Source of the DNA: an uncultured Pseudomonadota bacterium
GTDB taxonomy: Bacteria > Pseudomonadota > Gammaproteobacteria > Burkholderiales > Methylophilaceae
Reading direction: 5' to 3'
DNA: 6,405 bases
Assembly (NCBI GenBank): GCA_903854305.1
Contig: CAINWC010000015.1
Coordinates: 1-6,405, forward strand
This document shows, one piece after another, positions 1 to 6,405 of the stretch. The first letter of the stretch is position 1; every line of letters begins with the position of its first letter. A program made the translations under genes and the position numbers. The notes under the pieces were generated by a model that was given only the letters and a program-made list of their open reading frames with translations, was not told where the DNA came from and did not search any database.

Positions 1-146
1 ATTGCTGCCTGATACTTAGTAGTTAACACGCGCTTATCACTCCAACTCCGTACGTACAGCTAACCGTCTATAGCGTAATTACCTATAAAATTTCCGTTTC
101 ACTATCACATCATAATCAACATTGAATACTAAGCAAAATATGCGCC

Positions 147-155
147 TGATATAAT
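147..155 (+). promoter_or_regulatory. Possible extended -10 promoter on the plus strand
   Basis: TGATATAAT is a perfect TGn plus TATAAT extended -10 box. No good -35 box lies at 17 bases (the sequence there is near TACTAA), which extended -10 promoters can do without. Transcription would begin near 162 and run rightward, against the operon, with no coding frame ahead of it until inside the LPD7 gene's antisense strand. In so AT-rich a stretch a chance match is quite possible. Confidence 0.25.
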
Positions 156-174
156 TTTACTTACAATTCAATAA

Positions 175-191
175 GTTAAATTAAATTTAAC
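175..191. repeat. Perfect 7-base inverted repeat
   Basis: GTTAAAT, loop TAA, ATTTAAC forms a perfect but AT-rich dyad. It may be a protein-binding site or a weak cruciform. The stem has only one G-C pair and no T-run follows directly on either strand, so it is unlikely to be a terminator. Confidence 0.4.
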
Positions 192-220
192 GAGATAAGC
201 AAAGGGTTAAAAATTATTTT

Positions 221-236
221 GTAGCTATTTAACTAC
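221..236. repeat. 16-base dyad element, copy 1
   Basis: GTAGCTATTTAACTAC has outer arms GTAG and CTAC and is close to palindromic. It matches the element at 290-305 in 14 of 16 positions, in the same orientation and 69 bases away start to start. Paired elements of this kind are often sites for a dimeric DNA-binding protein, but no such role is shown here. Confidence 0.45.
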
Positions 237-289
237 ATGCTTTCAAGTTTGATTTAATAACTTACTGATTGCATTTATCTTTGAATTGC

Positions 290-305
290 GTAGCTAATTC
301 ACTAC
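290..305. repeat. 16-base dyad element, copy 2
   Basis: GTAGCTAATTCACTAC shares GTAGCTA at the left and ACTAC at the right with the copy at 221-236, differing at positions 8 and 11. It has the same GTAG/CTAC arms. It lies about 60 bases beyond the end of the LPD7 gene. Confidence 0.45.
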
Positions 306-364
306 CCTCCCTAGTATTACTGTGGCAATCACCGGCACCTAAAATATTTCGGAGAAATCTATTA

Positions 365-1357
365 TTACAATTCAAATTCACCCATAGGTACCGCGCCATT
401 TTGTTGCACTTGGTCGCTTACTTTTCCACCCGTTTGAACTGATGAGACATCTGTATTGATAAGGTTTTGAATAACGTCAATATTGTTATTCAATGCAACA
501 TCTATCAAGGTGAAGTTTTGCTTGGTAATATCATTTTGATGCACGCGCATCAGCAAGTAAGTGAGCTCATCTTGTGATAAATCAGTCAAATCTATTGTGG
601 CTACATTGGTAGCCAAAGCAACACCGGCTTTACCAAAGTTTTTCTTACCGATTTGTACAGGCTTATATTCAGACCTGATTTTGACATGCATAGACACAGG
701 TATGCGCTTAAATAGCGCCTGTCTATCTTCTTCAGTATGTATATAGCCTTCTATATACATACCCCTTGCTGCGGCTTCCAGCCAGACTTGCCTACGAAAA
801 AACTCGGTCCCCGTTACCTTGATAGCACCCCAACCTCTTAGCTGGGCAGTCTGCACCAACGATTCTATGACAACAGCACTATTGGAGGTGGTGTTTAAAA
901 TTTGGTCATTATTTTCAACAGTTACATTTTTAGCAGTATGGCCAAGATGGATGCCACCTGCAGCCATATCAAAATTTTGTTGAATGGCTAAATTTTGCCT
1001 GAAAGTTTGATTTTCGTTAGTCGGACCAGTGTAATGATGAATGTGCTTTATAGCATTATTTGTAATCGCAGGTGATGAACCTCCTTTGTTTGACACAAGC
1101 TTGAGAATAGCTGATAAATCTTTTTGATCATCTCTGGGGAGCAAACTTAATGCGGTCTGCACTGAAATTAAACGATGTTGATGTCCATCACGCAAAAATA
1201 ATATTTTTGAAATTTCATTCTGAATTTGAGTAACGGCAACCCACAGCTGACTTTCTGCTACGGGCTTTCCATCCAATGGATAAATTTTGATAATACGCAC
1301 ATGTTGCCCAGTTGCATCTATGGCATCGTTAGCAGAGTTTGCGTCAGTATTATCCAT
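365..1357 (-). CDS. Standalone LPD7-like domain protein of a conjugation operon, function unknown
   Basis: The 330-residue protein has no signal peptide or membrane segment and should be cytoplasmic, at least at first. Residues about 167-216 match the LPD7 pattern seen in relaxases and other large polyvalent proteins of conjugative elements and phages. The visible keys are LVQTAQLRGWGAIKVTGTEFFRRQVWLEAAARGM and then YIEGYIHTEED. What LPD7 does biochemically is not settled; a link to DNA processing or transfer is inferred from its usual company. The N-terminal part (1-110) is not recognised. It has a mixed strand/helix look (IIKIYPLDG, then helical WVAVTQIQNEISKILFL). Residues 111-160 are Asn/Gln/Thr-rich and probably flexible. 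The C-terminal part (about 255-305) is helical, with one ankyrin-like stretch, and ends in a polar tail closing with GEFEL. No relaxase or helicase motif is present. The start lies 10 bases after the virD4 stop, with only a weak AAAGA ahead of it, so translation is probably coupled to virD4. Confidence 0.8.
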   Translation of the reverse strand: MDNTDANSANDAIDATGQHVRIIKIYPLDGKPVAESQLWVAVTQIQNEISKILFLRDGHQHRLISVQTALSLLPRDDQKDLSAILKLVSNKGGSSPAITNNAIKHIHHYTGPTNENQTFRQNLAIQQNFDMAAGGIHLGHTAKNVTVENNDQILNTTSNSAVVIESLVQTAQLRGWGAIKVTGTEFFRRQVWLEAAARGMYIEGYIHTEEDRQALFKRIPVSMHVKIRSEYKPVQIGKKNFGKAGVALATNVATIDLTDLSQDELTYLLMRVHQNDITKQNFTLIDVALNNNIDVIQNLINTDVSSVQTGGKVSDQVQQNGAVPMGEFEL

Positions 1358-1367
1358 AAATCTTTAG

Positions 1368-3368
1368 CTACACTTGCATCCCCATTGCTCGACATAAGTC
1401 ATCAGCGTAGGCTTTTAGTGCTGCCTCTCCCATTTCACCCGGCAGTGGTTTTTTTACTGAAGAAAAATCTACCGCAAAGTCTTCTAACTTAAGATTACCT
1501 AAGTTAGATATATCTTCGGCGGTAACAGGTCGTTTAACCGTAGTCATGCCTCCTTTAGAAGGTGCAGTAACAGTAATTGGCACATCTCCGCCAATAGCAA
1601 TGTGATGCGCATCAAGATCAATCAGCGGCAATTTTGCTGCCAACTCACCAGAGCTAATCACGTCATCCATTTGTTTTTGTGTAGGCAATTTACCGCCCAA
1701 TTTTCGCAGTGTCTTGGAGATTTTCTTCAATCTGTCAATAAATACAGCATCCTTATAGTAGACAACTTTATCTGCAAGAATCGGTGGTACATTCTCCATA
1801 ATAATCAATTCACGGCGCTGCCCAAGGCTGGTAATCTCCTGAGGTAACATCAAGGCACGCTGCTGCTCTGAAGTGGTATTCGAATCATTATCTTTATTAA
1901 AGAGTTTTCTAGATCTGGATTGAGATTGGGTTTTAACCGTTTCATAGCCTAGCCACTCTGAAATATCTTTAGCCGCTTGTGTTTCAGAGGCTTTAGGTGG
2001 AAAAATAATATTTAGCGCATGATTGGTTGTAAATGTTTGAGCGGAATCTGCACCATACACATCCACCAATTGAGCAGGACTTTGAATGATTGGCAACATC
2101 CGCAAACCATAACCAGCAATATAGCTAATGCCTTTTGACAATATGCCAATTTTTCCAATCGCTGTAAATTCATCCATTAACAGCAAACAGCTATATTTGA
2201 TCTGTTTATTTTGATTTGGAAGTTCACGTGTATTAAGGTCTATCAATTGCTGAAAAAATAGGTTTAGTAGCGGTGCCATACGCTCTAAGTTGTCTGGTGT
2301 TACACCAAGGTAAACTGACATGCGTTTTTTTCGTACCTCACGCAAATCAAAGTCGTTTGCACTAGTGGCCGCATCTACCAGTGGGTTCATCCACAACTCC
2401 AAGCGAGAACGGAACGAGGTCATAATGCCAGCCCGAGTATTCTCGGCAGAGATCGAGATATAACTGTTGAGCGCTCGCACACATGCGCCTGAAAGTGGGT
2501 TCCCTGCAGCCACTCGATCGTTAATGATTGCGGCAAAGTAATGAGAACCATCGCCATCTTTGAGCGTTTCCCTCACGACCTGTCCCATGGTCATTGGCTT
2601 TTCAGGTGTTTCAGCGAGATAAAGGACAATACCCAAAAATAAGCTACGTGGTGATGCGGTCCAAATAACATCAGTTCCTTGAACATCAGGAAACAGCATG
2701 TTGGAAATTTTTTGTATATCATCGATGCGGAAGTTTGGATCAGAGCTAACATAGGCCAACGGGTTGTATCGATGCGTACGATAATCTGCTGCTGCAGGAT
2801 TAAATAAATAACACTCTTGACCGTGCTTTTTCCTATAGCCACTGGTGATATCCCAGTTTTCCTGTTTAATATCAAGTACAACGACACTATCCGGCCAATT
2901 TAACAAGTTTGGAATCACAATACCAACACCCTTACCGCTTCTGGTAGGGGCAGATATAATGGCATGTTGCTGACCGGCGAACATCAAGTAGCGCGCCCCT
3001 AACTGACCAACGATAATCCCTTTATCGCCTAGTAATCCAGCCTTTTGAATTTCAATGCGTTTCGCGAATCTGGCTTCACCAAATTGTTTTTTTCTATTGG
3101 GCGAGAAGAGCATCGCCAATATAGGCGCGACAATCACAGCAAGGGCTATTCCACTTGCTTTGTAAATCCAGGCAAGAACTACTGGGTTTTCTCTATAGTA
3201 ATACCAGTATTGGTATAGAGTTAGTATTGACGCATTATTGGGATCTTTTTTGAAAGCAATTAATAAAATAGCCCCAGCCACAAACAGCCATAAGGCAACT
3301 AACGCGACGAGTAATAAGAAAAATGCAAGCTTACCCCAACGAGTATGAAATAAATTTCTGAAACTCAT
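1368..3368 (-). CDS. virD4: VirD4-like T4SS coupling protein (TraG/VirD4 family ATPase)
   Basis: VirD4 proteins are membrane ATPases that bind the relaxosome or protein substrate and hand it to the secretion channel. Numbered from the longer possible start at 3404, the protein shows two N-terminal membrane segments (about 26-51 and 76-100). Walker A is APTRSGKGVG (152-161), followed by IPNLL and a VVVLDIKQENW stretch. The family core NPLAYVS, the segment SLFLGIVLYL, Walker B CLLLMDEF (406-413), the IIQSPAQL segment (439-446) and NIIFPPKASETQAAKDISEWLG (465-486) follow. The C-terminal about 100 residues are a less conserved tail, probably the substrate-binding or regulatory end. I prefer the ATG at 3366-3368, giving 666 residues and starting MSFRNLF. 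It follows the virB11 stop as TAA-C-ATG, which suits termination-reinitiation, and it puts the first membrane segment near the N-terminus. The alternative ATG at 3402-3404 adds 12 residues and overlaps virB11 by 35 bases. Neither has a clear ribosome binding site. The length is normal for the family. Confidence 0.97.
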   Translation of the reverse strand: MSFRNLFHTRWGKLAFFLLLVALVALWLFVAGAILLIAFKKDPNNASILTLYQYWYYYRENPVVLAWIYKASGIALAVIVAPILAMLFSPNRKKQFGEARFAKRIEIQKAGLLGDKGIIVGQLGARYLMFAGQQHAIISAPTRSGKGVGIVIPNLLNWPDSVVVLDIKQENWDITSGYRKKHGQECYLFNPAAADYRTHRYNPLAYVSSDPNFRIDDIQKISNMLFPDVQGTDVIWTASPRSLFLGIVLYLAETPEKPMTMGQVVRETLKDGDGSHYFAAIINDRVAAGNPLSGACVRALNSYISISAENTRAGIMTSFRSRLELWMNPLVDAATSANDFDLREVRKKRMSVYLGVTPDNLERMAPLLNLFFQQLIDLNTRELPNQNKQIKYSCLLLMDEFTAIGKIGILSKGISYIAGYGLRMLPIIQSPAQLVDVYGADSAQTFTTNHALNIIFPPKASETQAAKDISEWLGYETVKTQSQSRSRKLFNKDNDSNTTSEQQRALMLPQEITSLGQRRELIIMENVPPILADKVVYYKDAVFIDRLKKISKTLRKLGGKLPTQKQMDDVISSGELAAKLPLIDLDAHHIAIGGDVPITVTAPSKGGMTTVKRPVTAEDISNLGNLKLEDFAVDFSSVKKPLPGEMGEAALKAYADDLCRAMGMQV

Positions 3369-3369
3369 G

Positions 3370-4518
3370 TTATGCCAAACGGTCAGATTGACGTCTGCCA
3401 CCATTGAAGTGCTGTACTATACGATCAGTTAATGTAGCTTTTGTACGTTCCTGAACATGCTCTTGAGTATGCTCAGGAGAATGTACCTGACCTGCATTCA
3501 TTTGTTTACGTTTAAAATCCGGGTCATAATAAAATTCGCGGAGTTTACGTTTGTGATAAAAAAGTATGATATCCAAGGTAGTATATAAACGATTTTTAAT
3601 GTAAGTTGTGTCTAAATGCGCCCCAGTATGGCTATCTTTGATCAAAGCGGTAAGCTGCTCAAACGCCTCAAATGCGCCATTGGCATGCATCGTAGAAATT
3701 GAACCAGGGTGCCCGGTATTGACGGATTTAATAAACTCCCACGCTTCATCACCGCGCAACTCAGCCAGCAAAATTCTATCAGGCTTCATGCGCAGGCAAG
3801 ATGCCAAGGCCTGCTTCGGAGTTACCTTGGACCCACCTTCGTCCTCACGCGCGTAAAACAAATGAACTTTATTCGGGTGCTGATTCAAAAAAAGCTCATG
3901 CACATCCTCAATAGTGATCAATCGTTCATCTTCAGGAATACTGCGAGTTAAACTTTTAGTAATAGTAGTTTTACCTGAGCCAGTTTTACCTACTATGAGA
4001 ATGTTTCTGTGTGAGCGTACGGCAAGATCCAAAAACTCCTTAATTTTGCCTTCGCCCTTCAGCGCCAATAACTCATGCTCAAAAGGTTTTAAGCCAGAGT
4101 CCATATATGCTACTTCTTGAAATGCACCTTCAATATCCAGCTCATCGAGGGTTTTATCTATCATACTTGGCTTACGAATAGTGATAGAAACTGTATTAGG
4201 CTCACAAGCAGGAGGGATAATCACTTGAACCCGCTCACCATTTGGCAGTGCAGATGAAAGCACAGGCTTATCCGCAGAGATGGCCTTGCCGTTAAAGCTG
4301 GCGATTAAAGTGGCTAGTTGACGACAATGGCTAAAGGAAAGCTCTGGCACTTCATATCTTTGCCAACCTGCATTTCCTTCAGTCCATATTTCACGCGGTC
4401 GATTAATACAAATTTCAGTTAACGAAGTGTCGTTAATAAACTTTTGCAGTGGCAATAGATACTCATCCAACATCTCTGACGACTGTACATCGTCATATTT
4501 TATATGTGCTTTTGACAC
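3370..4518 (-). CDS. virB11: VirB11-like T4SS traffic ATPase
   Basis: VirB11 is a hexameric ATPase on the cytoplasmic face of the inner membrane. It drives pilus assembly and substrate transfer together with VirB4 and VirD4. The 382-residue product has the N-terminal domain (about 15-115, with FINDTSLTEICINRP and LPNGERVQVIIPP). The RecA-like ATPase domain holds Walker A GKTGSGKTT (177-185), the Asp box ITIEDVHEL (202-209 core), Walker B ILLAELRGDEAWEF (249-262) and the His box GHPGSISTMHAN (269-280). All catalytic motifs look intact. The start is a GTG with a near-consensus ribosome binding site, six bases past the virB10 TAG. Typical members have about 330-350 residues. This one continues past the usual end (near YYDPDFKRK, about 330-338) with a hydrophilic tail of about 45 residues that contains the repeat EHTQ-EHVQ. 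The stop sits one base before the preferred virD4 ATG. Confidence 0.97.
   Translation of the reverse strand: MSKAHIKYDDVQSSEMLDEYLLPLQKFINDTSLTEICINRPREIWTEGNAGWQRYEVPELSFSHCRQLATLIASFNGKAISADKPVLSSALPNGERVQVIIPPACEPNTVSITIRKPSMIDKTLDELDIEGAFQEVAYMDSGLKPFEHELLALKGEGKIKEFLDLAVRSHRNILIVGKTGSGKTTITKSLTRSIPEDERLITIEDVHELFLNQHPNKVHLFYAREDEGGSKVTPKQALASCLRMKPDRILLAELRGDEAWEFIKSVNTGHPGSISTMHANGAFEAFEQLTALIKDSHTGAHLDTTYIKNRLYTTLDIILFYHKRKLREFYYDPDFKRKQMNAGQVHSPEHTQEHVQERTKATLTDRIVQHFNGGRRQSDRLA
3451..3474 (-). repeat. Imperfect 12-base tandem repeat in the virB11 tail
   Basis: Two adjacent 12-base units, GAGCATACTCAA and GAGCATGTTCAG on the minus strand (9 of 12 bases equal), encode EHTQ-EHVQ at residues 349-356 of VirB11. 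They lie in the extra C-terminal tail, outside the ATPase fold, so they are probably a small local duplication tolerated in a flexible region. Confidence 0.5.
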
Positions 4519-4521
4519 TTA

Positions 4522-5706
4522 CTACTCTTTCAGCTCTAAACCATAAACACTAGAGAAGTCTAAGTCTCTTGCCACCATAATTTGAATATGGTCACCCTGA
4601 TTCACATATAAAGTTGGCGGGATGTTAACGGTATTTTTGAGAATTTCAGTAGCAATTTGATCTGTACCACCTCCACCAATAGTAATTGATGAAGTGTTAT
4701 TTTTTTGTGCTGCAGTAATTCCATCTTTTATCAAACTCATAGTAATTGCAGCACCGAACCTTTCAAAAAAATGCCTATCAACCCAGCCAGAATGTCCAGA
4801 CCTACCAAGAGTATCTGTACCTGGTGAATCAAGTGAAACAATCACTCCATTAGGTGTTTTAGCACGGGTCCATAAAACAAAAATTCGTGCTTGGCCTGCA
4901 GTAATTCCGCCTTGATATTCACCAACAATTTGAGATCCCCGATCTAACAATACAACGTGTCCATTATCAGAATAAACATCTCTAGTTAAGCGGCAAGTTG
5001 TTAAGCCAGGCACAGTACTATCAATAGCAGTTTCTAAAGCACAATCTAAAGCGGTACCTTTTGTAATTAAATAATTACGATCTGGTAATAAATTAGCCGA
5101 GACTCCAGGTGAAACAGTAGTTTTTAGCTTCAATGCTAAGGGACTAGGTGCTTCTGGTTTTTCTGTTGTCTTTGCTACGTCACTATTACTTACCGCCTGT
5201 GATGTGACTGCCGATGAACCAGTTCCACCGACTAGAAGGCCTCCCCCCATTTTTCGATCTAACCAAGTAGGCATTGTTCGCTTATTAGCTTGTTGACCCG
5301 CATTTTGCAATGGAATAGGTTGGGATATACCTTGTAGGCGCTGAGATGGTAGCAGCTCAACTGGTGTCAGCTCGGCCGGTGGTGAAGGCTGCGGAAGTTC
5401 CGGCATGACCAGCGGAGGTAAGTGACTTGCAATCTCCACATTTTTTGGTTTATCTTCAACTTTTTTTGGGTCAGTATTAATGTAATATACCATCGCAAGG
5501 CCCGCAGCAAGCAATGTTGCAAAACCTAGCATATCAACTAATTTACTTTTCCCTTTGCGCCGATTTACAGATGGCAACTCATCATCAATAATATTTTCAT
5601 ATTCTTCTTGTGGCCTCCCTAATACAGGCACATCTGCATGTACATTACGTGTATTCGCGCTATTAATTGATTTATTTTTATTAAGTATATTATCTAAAAT
5701 ACCCAT
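4522..5706 (-). CDS. virB10: VirB10-like T4SS core scaffold protein (TrbI/VirB10 family)
   Basis: VirB10 spans the envelope from the inner membrane to the outer-membrane pore and passes energy signals from the ATPases to the channel. The 394-residue product has the standard layout. A charged cytoplasmic tail (1-55) is followed by one membrane segment (about 56-76, LVDMLGFATLLAAGLAMVYY). A proline-rich periplasmic stretch (about 96-120) and a low-complexity Gly/Ser/Gln region (about 128-175) come next. The C-terminal beta-barrel domain (about 205-390) carries GTALDCALETAIDS, CRLTRDVYSDNGHVVLLDRGSQIVGEY, RIFVLWTRAKTPNGV, DSPGTDTLGRSG and the end motif NIPPTLYVNQGDHIQIMVARDLDF. Residues of about 315-358 between them should form the antenna helices that cross the outer membrane. 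Cysteines 222 and 238 could pair in the periplasm. The start has a perfect AAGGAG and overlaps the virB9 stop. The length is normal for the family. The gene ends with TAG followed at once by an in-frame TAA and then the virB11 GTG. Confidence 0.97.
   Translation of the reverse strand: MGILDNILNKNKSINSANTRNVHADVPVLGRPQEEYENIIDDELPSVNRRKGKSKLVDMLGFATLLAAGLAMVYYINTDPKKVEDKPKNVEIASHLPPLVMPELPQPSPPAELTPVELLPSQRLQGISQPIPLQNAGQQANKRTMPTWLDRKMGGGLLVGGTGSSAVTSQAVSNSDVAKTTEKPEAPSPLALKLKTTVSPGVSANLLPDRNYLITKGTALDCALETAIDSTVPGLTTCRLTRDVYSDNGHVVLLDRGSQIVGEYQGGITAGQARIFVLWTRAKTPNGVIVSLDSPGTDTLGRSGHSGWVDRHFFERFGAAITMSLIKDGITAAQKNNTSSITIGGGGTDQIATEILKNTVNIPPTLYVNQGDHIQIMVARDLDFSSVYGLELKE
4525..4530 (-). promoter_or_regulatory. 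Ribosome binding site of virB11 supporting a GTG start
   Basis: AAAGAG, one mismatch from AAGGAG, ends 6 bases before a GTG at 4516-4518. It lies within the final codons of virB10. It supports the GTG as the virB11 start; the next in-frame ATG is 15 codons downstream. Confidence 0.65.
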
Positions 5707-6405
5707 TATTTTTTCTCCTTGATTACGCGCTCAACATCAGGAGCTATGGTACGAGCGGTGTTGTCGGCACCCCCATCAAGGTTAAAAGCATCATTACGAA
5801 TACATACTACAGCATCTCCTTTACGAAGCTTTAATTTAGAAACTACGCGATGAATAATGATAGTATTACCTTCTACATTCGTGTTGATCAGCGCCTCTTT
5901 ACCTGCCTCATCAACAGAATAGACAGCTGGCATATCACGGTTATTACTAAAAGCTAGGTACGTAAAACGACCATCATCACGAGCAGCTGTAGGACTTATT
6001 TCTGGCGAACCTGCCATCCAATAATCATAATTTTGCTGCTCTAATGGGAAGTCTTTCTGCCCAACGTAATCAATAGCACCGTCTTTAGTTATATTAGAAA
6101 ACTTAGATTTAATATGATCAAAACGATGTTTGGTTTCTTCAATTTTGGCTTTTTCTGCCTGCTCTGCGGCCAATTTAGCGGCTTCTTGTTCTGGGTAACG
6201 GAACGAAACTCCATAGACCAAATTTGGATCTTTCCAAGCCGAAACATCTTTAGTAGACCTTGGCGCAACAACCAATGCAAAGTTATAAACGCGTTTATCA
6301 GTAACAACCGTTACATTGGTATCGGCTTTTCTTGCTTTTGGTTTAATAAAAAGATGATTACCACGCGGCACGATAATCCATGCCTGATCATCTCCAACTG
6401 CCACG
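5706..6405 (-). CDS. virB9: VirB9-like T4SS outer-membrane core protein, 5' end cut off by window edge
   Basis: VirB9 (TrbG/CagX family) forms the periplasmic and outer-membrane ring of P-type type IV secretion systems together with VirB7 and VirB10. The 232 visible residues contain both expected parts. The N-terminal beta domain shows GDDQAW, GNHLFIKP and the segment TNVTVVTDKRVYNF at about 4-42. The C-terminal domain shows NYDYWMAGS, PTAARDDGRFTYLAF, DMPAVYSVD and NVEGNTIIIHRV at about 125-187, a very characteristic VirB9 series. An Ala/Glu/Lys-rich, probably helical linker (about 73-102) joins them. Family members are usually about 260-300 residues with a signal peptide. Here the signal peptide and the first residues lie beyond position 6405. 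The GTG at 6402-6404 is almost certainly an internal valine, because the conserved domain is already under way there. The stop TAA overlaps the virB10 start by one base. The identification is firm; the start is unknown. Confidence 0.95.
   Translation of the reverse strand, partial: VAVGDDQAWIIVPRGNHLFIKPKARKADTNVTVVTDKRVYNFALVVAPRSTKDVSAWKDPNLVYGVSFRYPEQEAAKLAAEQAEKAKIEETKHRFDHIKSKFSNITKDGAIDYVGQKDFPLEQQNYDYWMAGSPEISPTAARDDGRFTYLAFSNNRDMPAVYSVDEAGKEALINTNVEGNTIIIHRVVSKLKLRKGDAVVCIRNDAFNLDGGADNTARTIAPDVERVIKEKK
5715..5720 (-). promoter_or_regulatory. Ribosome binding site of virB10
   Basis: A perfect AAGGAG on the minus strand lies inside the last codons of virB9, 8 bases before the virB10 ATG. 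It is the best Shine-Dalgarno sequence in the operon and fixes the virB10 start at 5706. It suggests that virB10 is translated by direct initiation as well as by coupling through the TAATG overlap. Confidence 0.8.

Larger units (their letters stand above)
1..364. other. AT-rich non-coding stretch after the operon
   Basis: No open reading frame of useful length is seen on either strand; minus-strand ATGs here meet stops within a few codons. The stretch follows the last gene of the operon. It holds two related 16-base elements, a perfect 7-base inverted repeat, repeated CAATTCAA words and a plus-strand extended -10 box, listed separately. No convincing intrinsic terminator follows the LPD7 gene. 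The region could be a control region, part of an origin of transfer, or simply a spacer before the next module; the sequence does not decide this. Confidence 0.6.

Noticed and set aside
346..358. ATTTC-GGA-GAAAT hairpin just after the LPD7 gene as an intrinsic terminator
   Set aside because: The stem is only 5 AT-rich pairs and the sequence following it on the minus strand (ATTTTAGG) is not a proper U-tract; too weak to call.
1..364. CRISPR array, tRNA or insertion sequence in the non-coding stretch
   Set aside because: No regular repeat-spacer pattern, no cloverleaf and no transposase fragment or terminal inverted repeats could be seen.
1..364. Origin of transfer
   Set aside because: Short repeats are present, but no recognisable nic site or relaxase gene in the window supports it; left as an open possibility only.
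561..746. Plus-strand open frame of 61 codons opposite the LPD7 gene
   Set aside because: No ribosome binding site or recognisable protein; it lies wholly antisense to a better supported gene.
1226..1492. Plus-strand open frame of 88 codons across the virD4/LPD7 junction
   Set aside because: Antisense to two well-supported genes, with low-quality sequence and no domain; a chance open frame.
2591..2887. Minus-strand 98-codon frame inside virD4
   Set aside because: It is an out-of-frame shadow of the conserved VirD4 ATPase domain.
6089..6307. Minus-strand 72-codon frame inside virB9
   Set aside because: It is an alternative frame of the VirB9 coding sequence, with no start signal or recognisable motif.
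6402..6404. GTG as the start of virB9
   Set aside because: It lies inside the conserved N-terminal domain and would leave the protein without a signal peptide; it is an internal valine of a gene cut by the window edge.

Overview
The window is the distal end of a P-type (VirB/VirD4-like) type IV secretion system operon, all on the minus strand. In transcription order, from right to left, it holds a 5'-truncated virB9, then virB10, virB11, virD4, and a standalone gene whose product carries an LPD7-like domain. The AT-rich base composition and the protein motifs suggest a proteobacterium, probably a moderately AT-rich gamma- or betaproteobacterium. The species cannot be told from the sequence. 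The order B9-B10-B11-D4 is known from several conjugation or secretion clusters, for example the Legionella lvh type, and is common on mobile elements.

Layout: 5706-6405 is virB9, an outer-membrane core component that lacks its signal peptide and N-terminus because the window ends there. 4522-5706 is virB10, the envelope-spanning core scaffold. 3370-4518 is virB11, the hexameric traffic ATPase. 1368-3368 is virD4, the coupling protein, with a possible longer start at 3404. 365-1357 is the LPD7-like protein. 1-364 is AT-rich and non-coding, with several short repeats and one good-looking plus-strand promoter core.

The genes are packed for coupled translation. virB9 and virB10 overlap by one base (TAATG). 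virB10 ends in two consecutive in-frame stops (TAG TAA), followed directly by the GTG start of virB11. virB11 and virD4 meet at TAA-C-ATG. The LPD7 gene starts 10 bases after the virD4 stop. No promoter is evident between the genes, so they are probably one transcript that starts to the right of the window.

Together VirB9 and VirB10 form the channel core, VirB11 energises assembly and substrate transfer, and VirD4 recruits the substrate. The LPD7 domain is known mainly as an appendage of relaxases and other polyvalent proteins of conjugative elements. Its presence next to the coupling protein therefore favours a conjugative element over a purely effector-secreting system. No relaxase, oriT or cargo gene lies in the window, so this remains an inference. 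Nothing here is clearly a wholly new system. The least explained parts are the standalone LPD7 protein and the repeat-bearing non-coding stretch after it.
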